Origin: Alteromonas macleodii ATCC 27126
GTDB taxonomy: Bacteria > Pseudomonadota > Gammaproteobacteria > Enterobacterales > Alteromonadaceae
Direction: 5' to 3'
NCBI RefSeq assembly: GCF_000172635.2
Contig: NC_018632.1
Span: forward strand, 3,782,001-3,846,000
DNA length: 64,000 nucleotides
The first letter of the stretch is position 1, and each line of letters opens with the position of its first letter. A program made the position numbers and the translations under genes. Under the pieces are notes generated by a model, which saw only the letters and a list, made by a program, of their open reading frames with translations, had not been told where the DNA came from and did no database searches. Of the stretch, positions 40,289 to 49,703 are shown one piece after another.

Positions 40289-40723
40289 ATGAACAATAAA
40301 AAAATTGTTGGTGCGGTAGAGCTGTGCGATTTACCAAAACTCGCCATCTCTGATTTGAACGTACGCGTTGATACAGGGGCGGCAACGTCTTCACTCCACG
40401 TTGATAACATTGAAGAGTTTGATCAAGACGGTGAATTATGGATTAAATTTGATATTCATCCGGACATTCACAACGTTGAACGCGTGGTTCGCAGAGAAGC
40501 ACGTGTAGAAGGACAAAAACGCGTAAAAAGCTCAACGGCTACACTTGAGAAGCGCTATGTTATAATTACGCCTATAATAATGGACGGGTACCAGTGGGAT
40601 ATTCAGTTAACCCTAACGGACCGCTCTGAAATGACCTATTTGATGCTGCTCGGAAGAGAAGCGATGAGTGGTCAATTTATTGTAGACCCCGAACACGACT
40701 TTTTGCTGACGGGGAAAGACTAG
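40289..40723 (+). CDS. rimB: RimB-like retropepsin-type protease
   Basis: 144 residues, known in databases as ATP-dependent zinc protease (a historical name) or RimB. The aspartic-protease-like motif VDTGAATSSLH lies near residue 27; a hydrophobic strand and LLGREAM follow near the end, as in retropepsin folds. An upstream in-frame TTG at 40274 is possible; the ATG at 40289 is preferred. In Pseudomonas a rimA-rimB-rimK operon tunes S6 glutamylation. Here it ends the rimK cluster, 17 bp after the hydrolase. Confidence 0.85.
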   Translation: MNNKKIVGAVELCDLPKLAISDLNVRVDTGAATSSLHVDNIEEFDQDGELWIKFDIHPDIHNVERVVRREARVEGQKRVKSSTATLEKRYVIITPIIMDGYQWDIQLTLTDRSEMTYLMLLGREAMSGQFIVDPEHDFLLTGKD

Positions 40724-40782
40724 CAATACAAGTTTGCCAATGGTTAAACAACGTTAATACCTGCGGCAACTTGCAGTAAGGC

Positions 40783-41781
40783 ATGCGTTTAGTGCATGAA
40801 ATACAAAATATGGACGTTACGAAAAAAGCCCTCAGTGTTGCCGCTCTACTGTTGAGTGTATTTACACTATTGAGTGCTCATGCTCAGCAGCAAAACACAA
40901 ATGAGGTAAGTACTGACTTACCTCACACCGTTCTCCGCTTGCCAAATATTCATCCTGGACGAGACGCCGTATACGCCTACGCTAAACGTCTTCTCACAGA
41001 ATCACTGCGCGTTACTGAACCTCAATACGGTTCTTTTGAACTGATTGTCAGCGACCAAGAAACGGCGCAAGAACGTCAACTACGCAGCCTTGAACACAAC
41101 ATGCTAGACGTGACGTGGAGCGTTACCTCGACAGAGCGTGAACGTCAGTTCCTGCCCATTCGCATTCCCATTATGGCGGGTCTTTTTGGTAAGCGTGCAC
41201 TGCTGGTCAGAGAAGGCGATACGCGACTTAAAGAAGTAAAGTCATTAAACGCGTTACGAGCATACCGCGCGGTTTTGGGCTACGACTGGCCCGATACGAA
41301 GATATTTCGCGCAAACGATATCCCAGTGTTGGAAACGACCTACCGGGCGTCATTTCGCATTGTTTCAGAAGGCTTCGCCGATATGTTTCCAAGAAGCGTA
41401 ATGGAAATCAAAGAGGAGCTTTCAGACAAAACCCTTTCTCGCGGCCTAACTATTGATGAACACCTTATAATATCGTATCCAAGCCCCATCTTTTTCTTTG
41501 TGGGAAGCGACAATCAGGCATTAGCCGGGCGGATAGCTGAAGGCCTGTTAAGGCTCTTCGAAACGGGTAAGTTTCAGGAGCTACTGTTAGCTCACGATAA
41601 CTTTAGAGAAGGTATGGCACTTACCGAAGGGCGAACGGTTATTGAAATTGACAACCCTTTGCTCAGTGAACAAAGCCGCTTGGCATTGGAAAAGTTCTTA
41701 CCGGAATTTGCTACCTCAGAAGACGTGCTTACGTTCGACGTTACTGAACCGGCGGCTCCAACTCAAGTTGTGAAGCAATAA
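40783..41781 (+). CDS. Secreted solute-binding-like protein (PBP type 2)
   Basis: 332 residues: signal peptide (cleavage near LLSAHAQ), then a domain like periplasmic binding proteins type 2. Supporting segments are PYPDAVYAYAKRLL-like opening (residues 56-66), TAQERQLRSLEHNMLDV, and the C-terminal ALAGRIAEGLLRLFETGKFQELL typical of these proteins. No transporter genes are adjacent. The ATG at 40810 gives a more compact signal peptide and may be the true start. Its 3' end overlaps the convergent crbR by 41 bp. Substrate and role unknown. Confidence 0.7.
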   Translation: MRLVHEIQNMDVTKKALSVAALLLSVFTLLSAHAQQQNTNEVSTDLPHTVLRLPNIHPGRDAVYAYAKRLLTESLRVTEPQYGSFELIVSDQETAQERQLRSLEHNMLDVTWSVTSTERERQFLPIRIPIMAGLFGKRALLVREGDTRLKEVKSLNALRAYRAVLGYDWPDTKIFRANDIPVLETTYRASFRIVSEGFADMFPRSVMEIKEELSDKTLSRGLTIDEHLIISYPSPIFFFVGSDNQALAGRIAEGLLRLFETGKFQELLLAHDNFREGMALTEGRTVIEIDNPLLSEQSRLALEKFLPEFATSEDVLTFDVTEPAAPTQVVKQ

Positions 41782-42385
41782 GTACCGCTTGTGTGCGGTT
41801 GTTTATGCCCAGCTTTTTAAAGATAGCAGTAACATGCGCTTTAACCGTGGCCTCTGCGATATCTAAATTAAAGCCAATTTGCTTGTTCAGCAAGCCGTCT
41901 CGCATGTAACAAAGCACTTTGTATTGCGAAGGCGTTAGCGAGGCAACTTTGTCCGCTAATTCAGAGAATTCTTCATTCACCTCATCAACGTCTTCACTTA
42001 AGTTATCAGGTAGCCATACATCGCCATCCAGAATTGCTTCTACGGCGTTTGCAATATCTTGCGCACTGGCAGTTTTTGGGATGAACCCTAGCGCGCCCAC
42101 GCTAATAATCTTTGAAATAAGTGTGGTGTCTTCTGTGCCAGAGACTACGGCAACAGGAAGTTCGGGAAAGAGTTTTCGAATATGCAGCAAACCAAACAAA
42201 TCATTGCTACCCGGCATGTGCAAATCAAGCAGCAATAAGTCGATATCCTCGTTGTTGAGAATATCGACTGTAGTGTTAAGGTCTCCCGCCTCTTTGAGGG
42301 TTAAGGCTGGAAGTGACAACGACAACGCGCCTCTTAGTGCATCGCGATACAGCGGATGATCATCAGCGATTAGAAGGGTTATCAT
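41741..42385 (-). CDS. crbR: CrbR-like NarL/LuxR-family response regulator
   Basis: 214 residues. The receiver domain has the phosphoacceptor Asp54 (LLLLDLHMPG) and the Lys of GFIPKTAS. The C-terminal LuxR-type HTH (about 145-205) shows LTPSQYKVLCYM and NKQIGFNLDIAEATVKAHV. It follows acs by 18 bp, so it is in the acs operon, and a CrbS-like kinase lies nearby. CrbR/ErdR regulators activate acs in Vibrio and Pseudomonas; if this activates its own operon, it forms positive feedback. AAGGAT before the ATG. Convergent overlap with the binding-protein gene. Confidence 0.9.
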   Translation of the reverse strand: MITLLIADDHPLYRDALRGALSLSLPALTLKEAGDLNTTVDILNNEDIDLLLLDLHMPGSNDLFGLLHIRKLFPELPVAVVSGTEDTTLISKIISVGALGFIPKTASAQDIANAVEAILDGDVWLPDNLSEDVDEVNEEFSELADKVASLTPSQYKVLCYMRDGLLNKQIGFNLDIAEATVKAHVTAIFKKLGINNRTQAVLIASQLELEPPVQ

Positions 42386-42403
42386 TGTCTATATCCTTAG
42401 TTT

Positions 42404-44350
42404 CTACTTATTTAGACGTTCCTCTATCAGTGTATCAACAACCGATGGATCCGCCAACGTAGATGTGTCACCTAATTGCTCATGCTCATTGGCGGCAATC
42501 TTACGCAAAATACGGCGCATAATTTTACCAGAGCGGGTTTTAGGTAATCCGCGAGACCATTGGATCATATCAGGTGTAGCAATCGGGCTTAGCTCTTGAC
42601 GCACCCACGCCTTAAGCTCTTTAGTAAGGGCTTCATCTGCTTCAACCCCTTCATTTGGCGTTACGTAAACGTAGATACCCTGCCCTTTGATATCATGTGG
42701 GAAGCCAACAACGGCAGCCTCAGCCACTTTAGGATGGGCAACAAGTGCACTTTCGATTTCAGCGGTGCCCAAACGGTGTCCAGAAACGTTTAGCACGTCA
42801 TCTACACGACCGGTGATCCAGTAGAAGCCATCTTCGTCGCAACGAGCACCGTCACCGGTGAAGTACACACCTTTGTACGCGCTAAAGTAGGTGTTAATAA
42901 AGCGCTGATGATCGCCATAAACCGTTCGAGCTTGGCTAGGCCAGCTGTCTTTAATAACAAGATTACCTTCTGCTGCCCCTTCAAGCTCATTACCGTCAGC
43001 ATCAAATAGCGCAGGCTGAATGCCGAAGAATGGACGGGTCGCTGAGCCAGGCTTCAACTCCGTAGCGCCAGGTAAAGGCAGGATCATGTGTCCACCTGTT
43101 TCTGTCTGCCACCATGTATCGATGATTGGACAACGGCTCATACCAATTACGCGGTGGTACCATTCCCATGCTTCAGGATTAATAGGTTCACCTACTGTTC
43201 CTAACAGACGAAGCGATGAGACATCACACCCTTCAGCTGGAACATCTCCGTGGGCCATTAATGCGCGGATAGCAGTTGGCGCGGTATATAAACTATTTAC
43301 TTTGTATTTTTCCACTACCTGAGCAATACGCTTAACGTCTGGATAGGTTGGTACACCCTCAAAGAACACTTGTGATGCGGCGTTCACCATAGGGCCATAA
43401 ACCATGTAGCTGTGGCCTGTGATCCAGCCTACATCAGCGGTACACCAATAAACATCGTCTTCTTTGTAGTCAAAGGCATATTTAAAGGTCATCGCAGAAT
43501 ATAAGAGATACCCGCCCGTGGTGTGTACTACACCTTTTGGCGTTCCAGTAGAGCCTGATGTATAAAGGATAAACAGTGGGTCTTCCGCGTTCATTACCTC
43601 TGGTTCACACTGCGCTGACACGCCATCAACAGCGTCATGCCACCACACATCGTGCTTAGCATTCCAGTCTACTTCTCCTCCTGTGAGCTTATGAACTAAA
43701 ACATGAGTAATAGACGGACACGCATCACCAGACAGTGCTTTATCCACATTCGCTTTCAGTGGAATACTTCTTCCAGCACGACGGCCTTCATCAGCAGTAA
43801 TCACGACTTTGGCGTTGCTGTCATTGATACGATCGGCAATAGCGTTAGGTGAAAATCCACCGAAAATCACCGAATGTACTGCACCAATTCGGGCACACGC
43901 TAGCATGGCGTAGGCAGCCTCAGGTACCATCGGCATGTAAATCGCAACACGATCACCTTTTGCTACGCCCATTTCTTTAAGTGCATTCGCTAATTTACAA
44001 ACTTCATAGTGCACTTGTTGATACGTGATATCTTGGCTATCTTCTGGTGAGTCACCTTCCCAGTGAAAGGCGACTTTTGTGGCATTATCAGCTAAATGGC
44101 GATCAATACAGTTATAGCTGGCATTTAATTCACCATCTTCAAACCACTTAATAGACACATCGTTTTCACCAAACATTGTGTTTTTAATTTTGGTGGGCTT
44201 TTGATACCACTCAAGCATGGATGCGTGCTCAGCCCAGAACGCTTCAGGTTGCTCTACAGATTGCTTATACATCTCATCATATTGAGATGCGGTTAAATGT
44301 GTAGACTGAAGAATGTTCTCAGGCACAGGATAAGTTTTGCTGGCGGTCAT
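42404..44350 (-). CDS. acs: Acetyl-CoA synthetase
   Basis: AMP-forming acetate activation: acetate plus ATP and CoA to acetyl-CoA. The 648-residue protein has the A3 P-loop [14 protein letters not shown], the acetate-pocket and adenylate motifs [10 protein letters not shown] and [14 protein letters not shown], and the C-terminal [11 protein letters not shown] with the Lys whose acetylation inactivates Acs. The ATG at 44350 has GGAGG upstream and replaces an earlier in-frame start at 44371. Operon with crbR. Two palindromes lie in its promoter. Confidence 0.98.
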   Translation of the reverse strand: MTASKTYPVPENILQSTHLTASQYDEMYKQSVEQPEAFWAEHASMLEWYQKPTKIKNTMFGENDVSIKWFEDGELNASYNCIDRHLADNATKVAFHWEGDSPEDSQDITYQQVHYEVCKLANALKEMGVAKGDRVAIYMPMVPEAAYAMLACARIGAVHSVIFGGFSPNAIADRINDSNAKVVITADEGRRAGRSIPLKANVDKALSGDACPSITHVLVHKLTGGEVDWNAKHDVWWHDAVDGVSAQCEPEVMNAEDPLFILYTSGSTGTPKGVVHTTGGYLLYSAMTFKYAFDYKEDDVYWCTADVGWITGHSYMVYGPMVNAASQVFFEGVPTYPDVKRIAQVVEKYKVNSLYTAPTAIRALMAHGDVPAEGCDVSSLRLLGTVGEPINPEAWEWYHRVIGMSRCPIIDTWWQTETGGHMILPLPGATELKPGSATRPFFGIQPALFDADGNELEGAAEGNLVIKDSWPSQARTVYGDHQRFINTYFSAYKGVYFTGDGARCDEDGFYWITGRVDDVLNVSGHRLGTAEIESALVAHPKVAEAAVVGFPHDIKGQGIYVYVTPNEGVEADEALTKELKAWVRQELSPIATPDMIQWSRGLPKTRSGKIMRRILRKIAANEHEQLGDTSTLADPSVVDTLIEERLNK

Positions 44351-44429
44351 AAAGATTGCCTCCAATATCAATGATGTAAAATTCTTGTTGTATGGTGAAA
44401 CACTCTAGCCATTCACCCACAAAGCAAAA

Positions 44430-44495
44430 TGAGACTTTGGTCTTAGCAGCATACAACTAAGGTTCTACTAGAAAAGTATTACGACTATAGTCTTA
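44430..44495. promoter_or_regulatory. Two GAC-N4-GTC palindromes between acs and the porin
   Basis: GACTTTGGTC (44433-44442) and the perfect palindrome GACTATAGTC (44483-44492). Extended 16-mers read TGAGACTTTGGTCTTA and TACGACTATAGTCTTA. They lie 83 and 133 bp upstream of acs and 104-154 bp upstream of the porin, and match the two sites before crbS. Candidate CrbR operators for both divergent genes. Confidence 0.58.
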
Positions 44496-44595
44496 TGCGA
44501 CCATTGGCTTATTTAATTTTGAGATAATAAGTACACAATCAGCAATGTTAACGTTGAATTTACATTTATTTAACCACTTTTTTGGAACAGACACG

Positions 44596-45759
44596 ATGAA
44601 AGCTAAAATAAAAAATACGGCTACAGCAGTAGCGCTGTGCCTGGCAGCATCTACAGGTGCAGCACAAGCAGCAACAATCGGCGACACAAGTGTGAAATTC
44701 ACAGGCTACATTAAAGTCGACGCTATGGTTAGTGACTACTCAGATGGCACAATTGCATCAGGTAGCGTAGGTCGCGATTTCTATATTCCTTCACTAACAC
44801 CTGTTGGTGGCGTTGACGAAGATCCACAATTTGACGCGCATATCAGAACGTCACGATTCCGCTTTGCTACTTCTACTCCAACTGCTGAAGGCGATACCAT
44901 TAACGGTGTTTTCGAGCTCGACTTCATTGTAACGAGCGGCGGTGATGAGCGTATCAGTAACTCCTACGTGCCTCGTGTTCGCCATGCATACCTTACCTAC
45001 AAAAACTGGTTGGTAGGTCAAACTTGGACGACATTCATGGACGTTGGTTCACTACCAGAGTCTCTTGATTTCATTGGTACGACTGACGGTATTACCTTTG
45101 GTCGTCAAGTTATGGTGAGATATACCAACGGCGGCCTTCAGCTTGCGCTAGAAAACCCAGAATCAACCATTACGCCATTTGGCGGTGGTAGCCGAATTAC
45201 GAGTGACGACAACAGCGTTCCAGACTTTGTAGCTGCCTATACGTCAAAGTATGACTGGGGTTATGTAAAAGTTGCGGGCTTATTAAGACAGTTGTCTTAC
45301 GATAATGCCGCTGGCATTGATGCGGACGAAACCAGCTTTGGTGTATCGGTAACCGGTAAATACAATTTGTCTAATGGCGACGATATTCGCTTCACGTTCA
45401 ACACGGGTAAAGGTTTAGGCAGATACTCTGCGCTAAACGCAGTTAATGGTGCAGTACTTACCGAAAGCGGCGACCTTGAAGCCATAGACTCAACAGGTTA
45501 TGGCATTGCGTATCGTCACAAGTGGAGCGAAAAAGCGCGCAGTAGCATCATGTTCTCGGCGTTTGAAGCAGACAATGACGTATCATTAACAGGTTTAGCC
45601 ACCACTGAAAGCACTTATAGTACACGTGTAAACTACTTGTACTCGCCAACTAAAGCGCTAACCGTTGGTGCTGAATACGCTTTCGCAAAGCGTGAGATTG
45701 AAGCCGGCCTTGAAGGCGACATGAACCGCTTCCAAGTTTCAGCAAAATACGCATTCTAA
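44596..45759 (+). CDS. DcaP-like trimeric outer-membrane porin
   Basis: 387-residue outer-membrane protein. The frame opens at 44545, but the signal peptide MKAKIKNTATAVALCL starts at 44596, with cleavage after AAQA. The mature start VKFTGYIKVDAM and the IRTSRFRF segment fit the DcaP-like family; the chain is rich in alternating strands and ends in YAF with terminal Phe for barrel assembly. Relatives pass small organic acids. Divergent from acs and sharing its promoter region, it may let acetate or related acids enter the periplasm. Confidence 0.82.
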   Translation: MKAKIKNTATAVALCLAASTGAAQAATIGDTSVKFTGYIKVDAMVSDYSDGTIASGSVGRDFYIPSLTPVGGVDEDPQFDAHIRTSRFRFATSTPTAEGDTINGVFELDFIVTSGGDERISNSYVPRVRHAYLTYKNWLVGQTWTTFMDVGSLPESLDFIGTTDGITFGRQVMVRYTNGGLQLALENPESTITPFGGGSRITSDDNSVPDFVAAYTSKYDWGYVKVAGLLRQLSYDNAAGIDADETSFGVSVTGKYNLSNGDDIRFTFNTGKGLGRYSALNAVNGAVLTESGDLEAIDSTGYGIAYRHKWSEKARSSIMFSAFEADNDVSLTGLATTESTYSTRVNYLYSPTKALTVGAEYAFAKREIEAGLEGDMNRFQVSAKYAF

Positions 45760-45782
45760 GAAATCCGCTAAGTTAAAAAAGA

Positions 45783-45816
45783 AAAACGGCACTGAGCTCA
45801 TCAGCGCCGTTTTTTT
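45783..45816. terminator. Bidirectional terminator between porin and Na/Pi cotransporter genes
   Basis: The stem AAAACGGC-A-CTGA against TCAG-C-GCCGTTTT (one mismatch) is followed by a seven-T run on the plus strand and T-rich sequence on the minus strand. Confidence 0.88.
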
Positions 45817-45851
45817 GTGCATACAGAAAATAGAATGGCGCGCTACGTTAG

Positions 45852-47006
45852 CTACATAGTGGTGAAGATAATACCCAAAGGCATAATAAAGAATAAGCCA
45901 CCGATATAAGCTGCGCCGTACATTTTCCGCTCTGCCGCTATCACTGATAATTGATAAGACAAATTGAGCGGAATATTGCGCAATAAAGGCAGCCCGTAAA
46001 TAAGCGTAACGCCCAGAACGTTATAAATCAGGTGCACTAGCGCTATTTGTAGTGCAAATCCACTATTAACCCCCACTACACCCAACGCTGCGATAAGCGC
46101 AGTGATACATGTACCTATATTCGCGCCCAATGTGAACGGATAGATATCCTTAGCTTTTAAAATTCCACTACCAACCAAAGGTACCATAAGCGATGTAGTA
46201 GTTGACGAGGATTGCACTAGCACGGTCATCACAGCACCTGACGTTATTCCAGAGAGCGGACCTTTTCCTATGCTGGTATGCAATAACGCCTTTGCCTTGC
46301 CCACCATAAGTGATTTCATAATTTTACCCATGTAGGTAATTGAAAACATAATAAGGCCAATGCCAAGAATTATTTTCGCTACGCCCGGATAAATAGAAGG
46401 TAAAAAGGAGAATGCTTGTGTAACTAAGTCTGTTACCGGTTGCGTCATCGCTTTAATAGGATTAACACCAGACACACCGATGGCTTCACCAGTATGGAGA
46501 AGCGCAACCAATTGGGCACTTAAAAACTCCAAAATACCAAACGCCATTTCAAGAGGTAAGAAAATTAGTACCGACAGTACATTGAAGAAGTCATGAATAG
46601 TGGCCGCATTGAAGGCTCGTTGAAACTCGTCTTTTTTTGCAACATGACCAAGGCTCACCAAGGTGTTGGTAATACTGGTCCCAATGTTGGCACCCATCAT
46701 CATGGGTATAGCGATAGTTATGGGTAAACCACCCGCTACCATTCCGACAATAATAGAGGTAACCGTACTTGAAGACTGAATAAGTGCGGTACACACCATA
46801 CCAATAATCAATCCCATGACAGGATTAGAAGCAAAACTAAAAAGAGATTTCGCGTGGTCGCCAGTAGCAAATTTGAATCCGCTGCCAATCATGCTAACAG
46901 CTAATAACATCACATAGACTAATAAGGCTAAAAGAAGCCACTTACGCCAGTTATGTGCTTTTTCTAGCACGCTGTTCTGGGCTAGTTGAGGGTCAATCAT
47001 TGACAT
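45852..47006 (-). CDS. Na/Pi cotransporter family protein
   Basis: About 384 residues with eight or nine TM helices and two inverted repeats of the PF02690 type, each with the QSSS signature (ALIQSSSTVTSI near 80 and VLVQSSSTTTSL near 265). Relatives such as NptA import phosphate with sodium. There is no PhoU-like C-terminal domain. The start is uncertain: GTG 47015, ATG 47006 and ATG 47000 are in frame, none with a strong ribosome site. Single gene. Confidence 0.9.
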   Translation of the reverse strand: MSMIDPQLAQNSVLEKAHNWRKWLLLALLVYVMLLAVSMIGSGFKFATGDHAKSLFSFASNPVMGLIIGMVCTALIQSSSTVTSIIVGMVAGGLPITIAIPMMMGANIGTSITNTLVSLGHVAKKDEFQRAFNAATIHDFFNVLSVLIFLPLEMAFGILEFLSAQLVALLHTGEAIGVSGVNPIKAMTQPVTDLVTQAFSFLPSIYPGVAKIILGIGLIMFSITYMGKIMKSLMVGKAKALLHTSIGKGPLSGITSGAVMTVLVQSSSTTTSLMVPLVGSGILKAKDIYPFTLGANIGTCITALIAALGVVGVNSGFALQIALVHLIYNVLGVTLIYGLPLLRNIPLNLSYQLSVIAAERKMYGAAYIGGLFFIMPLGIIFTTM

Positions 47007-47059
47007 AATACGCACAACTTCATACTTGAAAAACTCATAATATGACGTGCGTATTACAC

Positions 47060-47089
47060 AAAAATGACGGGGTGTGAAACGCTACCCCG
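47060..47089 (-). terminator. Terminator-like hairpin upstream of the aldo-keto gene 3' end
   Basis: The stem CGGGGT / ACCCCG (47068-47073, 47084-47089) has a 10-nt loop and TTTTT behind it on the minus strand. It lies between the Na/Pi gene start and the aldo-keto reductase stop, so if transcribed rightmost-to-left it acts after the Na/Pi promoter; it may be an attenuator-like or spurious element. Confidence 0.35.
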
Positions 47090-47116
47090 CCATTCTTAGG
47101 AAGAAAATAAATTCGC

Positions 47117-48169
47117 TTAGAAGCCTAAAGGATACTGCCTTAGTACACTGTGAATGTCGTCCAATGTTTCCTTCGAAAGTGAAATATCAAACGCGTCTAT
47201 ATTTTCTTTAAGTTGAGGCACAGTGGTAGCACCAATAATTGTTGAGGTAACACCAGGTACTTGCTTACACCACGCCAACGCGAGCTGCGAAGGTGTTATT
47301 CCTGCGTTTTCTGCAATCTTCATATATTCTGCTGTAGCTGCCTGCGCTGGCGCTTTATCTCTAAATAACCCCATACGCTGAGCTAGTGTCCAACGACTAC
47401 CTTCCGGTCTGGCTCCATCCTGATACTTACCACTTAACATACCCGTTGCTAACGGCGACCACGGAAGGTAAGCAATGTTCTCTAGTTCACACATTTCAAT
47501 TAAATAAGGCCAGTCTTTCGCATGAAGTAAACTGAACTCATTTTGAATAGAAACTGGAAGCGGCATATCCAGCTCTTTGCAAAGTGTAAGAAAGGCGTGA
47601 ATGCCCCAAGGCGTGTCATCTGACAGCCCCCAGTGTCTAATTTTCCCTTCATCCAGCGCGCGCTTAATGCCTAAAAGGATATCACGCATACCATCCAGTT
47701 CTTTTTCTCGATTGGTTTTGGTTGGATCAGCACCATCCGGCCAATGCTTACCGAAATGAGGTGTAACTCTATTCGGCCAATGAAGCTGGTAAACGTCGAT
47801 ATAATCGGTTTTTAAGCGCTCTAATGAATAGGTGAGTGCGTTTGCGATAGCGTCAGCTGTAATGGGCCCTGCGTTGCGAATGTACTTCAAACCGCTGCCA
47901 GCAATTTTAGTCATTAAAACAATGTCAGAGCGCTTTGATTCGTTCCGCGAAATCCAATTACCGATAATGCGCTCTGTATCGCCATAGGTATCTACATTTG
48001 GGGGAACAGGATACATTTCGGCCGTATCGACAAAGTTCACGCCTTTATCCAGGGCAAACGCCATTTGCTCGTCTGCATCTTGCTGGGTGTTTTGAATGCC
48101 CCATGTCATTGTGCCCAAACACACATCCGACACCTGTAAGTCGCTATTTCCTAAGCGGTTAAACTTCAT
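47117..48169 (-). CDS. Aldo/keto reductase (Tas-like)
   Basis: 350-residue NADPH-dependent TIM-barrel oxidoreductase. The catalytic tetrad is visible: Asp and Tyr in FVDTAEMY (about 47-54), Lys in VLMTKIAG (about 87) and His in VYQLHWPNR (about 128). The loop between Tyr and the next helix (PVPPNVDTYGDTER) and the overall length match E. coli Tas. NADPH-binding SPLATGMLSGKY and the C-terminal STIIGATT are present. Substrate unknown. Confidence 0.92.
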   Translation of the reverse strand: MKFNRLGNSDLQVSDVCLGTMTWGIQNTQQDADEQMAFALDKGVNFVDTAEMYPVPPNVDTYGDTERIIGNWISRNESKRSDIVLMTKIAGSGLKYIRNAGPITADAIANALTYSLERLKTDYIDVYQLHWPNRVTPHFGKHWPDGADPTKTNREKELDGMRDILLGIKRALDEGKIRHWGLSDDTPWGIHAFLTLCKELDMPLPVSIQNEFSLLHAKDWPYLIEMCELENIAYLPWSPLATGMLSGKYQDGARPEGSRWTLAQRMGLFRDKAPAQAATAEYMKIAENAGITPSQLALAWCKQVPGVTSTIIGATTVPQLKENIDAFDISLSKETLDDIHSVLRQYPLGF

Positions 48170-48251
48170 TTTTGCTTCTACCTTGCTTGGCTTATACCTT
48201 ATTGATGCAATAATGAGTCGACCGCTTAAGAAATAAAAGTGCCCTCTGTGG

Positions 48252-49310
48252 TTATGAGGCTTTCTTAGTGGCCAACTCGGCTTCTACACTTGCTAGCCGC
48301 GCCTCAATATCTCTTTTGGACTCGACCATTTCATTCGCCAATTCTGCGAGTGATTTTAACTCTGCAAACCCTAACTTTCTCGTATCAATCATTTGATACT
48401 GACGCTTACAGCGATAAAAGAAAGTAAGAAAGTTAACAAAAGCGCGGTGAAATGTCGCAAAACTCTTGATCAATACCAGAATTAACACGATAGACGTGAG
48501 CGCAGCAATACTTAGACTGTAAATACGCACTTGGCCTTCTTGTTGTTCAATCATAGGTTTCAAGGCGGTATCGACACCCTTTAGCTGTGTCTCCACATTA
48601 TGTGCGCTTTGTCTGAACTCTCCGCGAAGGCCTTCATTGTGAGTTACACCAAACGTTGTGAACGCATCAACTAATTGCAACAGCGCTTCTCTATATTGTA
48701 TCAATGACTCATCAAGCGTCGAACTATTGCGGTAATCAGCAACTAAACGCTCAGTCATTTCGTTCATCAACTTCGCATAATACCCTTCTTGGGTTATTTG
48801 ATAATTTCGCGTGGCGAGTTGAATATTGGTTAACAACTCTCTTGATAATGGGTCTTGAGAAAGTGCCCCTTCGTTGAGTACCTTTTCTAGCTCGGAAATA
48901 CGCCCTCTCAGCCCGTCATTTTGCGTGAGCCCAATTCGCTCTTGAAGAGAGACAACCTGTTGGAATACCCCACTGTAGGCCTCCATTGAGGCAGACAGGC
49001 TTTCGACATCGGCCACAGGAAGACGGTATTCATTGAACATGGGGACAAGGGTAGTAAGTCGCCCCTTGAACAAATAGGACTGCTGAAGAAACTTGTCAAA
49101 GTAATCGGTGCCGTGGCGAAGTAAGAAATCCTTTTCGTGTCGTCTCATCTGAAGCAAATCTTGCCCCATTCTCAGTAGCGCATCTCGCTGCTGATTTAAG
49201 CCAATTAAACGCTGAGTGAAATAATGCTGACTTATCACCAGCATAGCCATTCCAATCACACAGATAAGGGTCATTAAAACCAATCGAGACTTAATTGAAT
49301 CAAACTTCAT
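48252..49310 (-). CDS. HBM-type sensor without output domain
   Basis: 352 residues. TM1 (about 9-28) and TM2 (about 264-284) enclose a helical periplasmic domain of about 235 residues. It has features of the helical bimodular (HBM) ligand-binding domain of chemoreceptors: RRHEKDFLLR near residue 57 and two G-x-T-x-N-x-GLRG repeats (near 126 and 225). After TM2 there are only about 68 residues, partly coiled coil; no HAMP, MCP signalling, kinase or GGDEF domain. AGGAG lies before the ATG. It may be a partner subunit for another receptor or a truncated sensor. Confidence 0.72.
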   Translation of the reverse strand: MKFDSIKSRLVLMTLICVIGMAMLVISQHYFTQRLIGLNQQRDALLRMGQDLLQMRRHEKDFLLRHGTDYFDKFLQQSYLFKGRLTTLVPMFNEYRLPVADVESLSASMEAYSGVFQQVVSLQERIGLTQNDGLRGRISELEKVLNEGALSQDPLSRELLTNIQLATRNYQITQEGYYAKLMNEMTERLVADYRNSSTLDESLIQYREALLQLVDAFTTFGVTHNEGLRGEFRQSAHNVETQLKGVDTALKPMIEQQEGQVRIYSLSIAALTSIVLILVLIKSFATFHRAFVNFLTFFYRCKRQYQMIDTRKLGFAELKSLAELANEMVESKRDIEARLASVEAELATKKAS

Positions 49311-49703
49311 GACAAACTCCTCTTGGGAGAAAACAGAGCGAACAAGACATAAACAAAAACTAATAAATGTTTAAATTTCGCCAACATACGCCATTACTAT
49401 AGGTGCTTAACGTGACATTTTTTATTAAACCTTTGTAGCAATTTTGCACATTATTACATCAAAAAAAGTCACACATTTAGGGTGAAACCCCTATGTTCGA
49501 ACAAAATTCAAACGGCCACTATTAGTGCGTACTTTGCTGCGATGACGTTAATCAAAAAACGCCGCGTTTTAATTAAGTACATGGCACGAATGCCATGCGC
49601 TTCAGCAACATAAACGCGTTCGGTAATGCTAACGACACAACAAGTCAAATGATTGTCTTAAGCATCTAAGAAAAAGCGCAGCCTCAAGAATTTGGAGAAG
49701 AAT
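49311..49703. other. Intergenic promoter region of the first subtilase gene
   Basis: 393 bases without a gene, between divergent genes. The distinct element is the 16-bp inverted repeat at 49478-49493. The rest is AT-rich with no pattern I can name. Confidence 0.5.
49478..49493 (+). promoter_or_regulatory. 7-2-7 inverted repeat TAGGGTGAAACCCCTA
   Basis: Imperfect inverted repeat 210 bp upstream of the first subtilase start. It matches sites before the second subtilase and the PEP-CTERM gene at 12-13 of 16 positions. Candidate operator for the NarL-type regulator encoded at 58030-58659. Confidence 0.55.

Noticed and set aside
20140..44495. All GAC...GTC palindromes in the window as one regulon
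   Set aside because: The sites at 20140 and 24251-24286 are 12 bp long (GAC-N6-GTC), while those near crbS and acs are 10 bp (GAC-N4-GTC); the spacing difference argues for different regulators.
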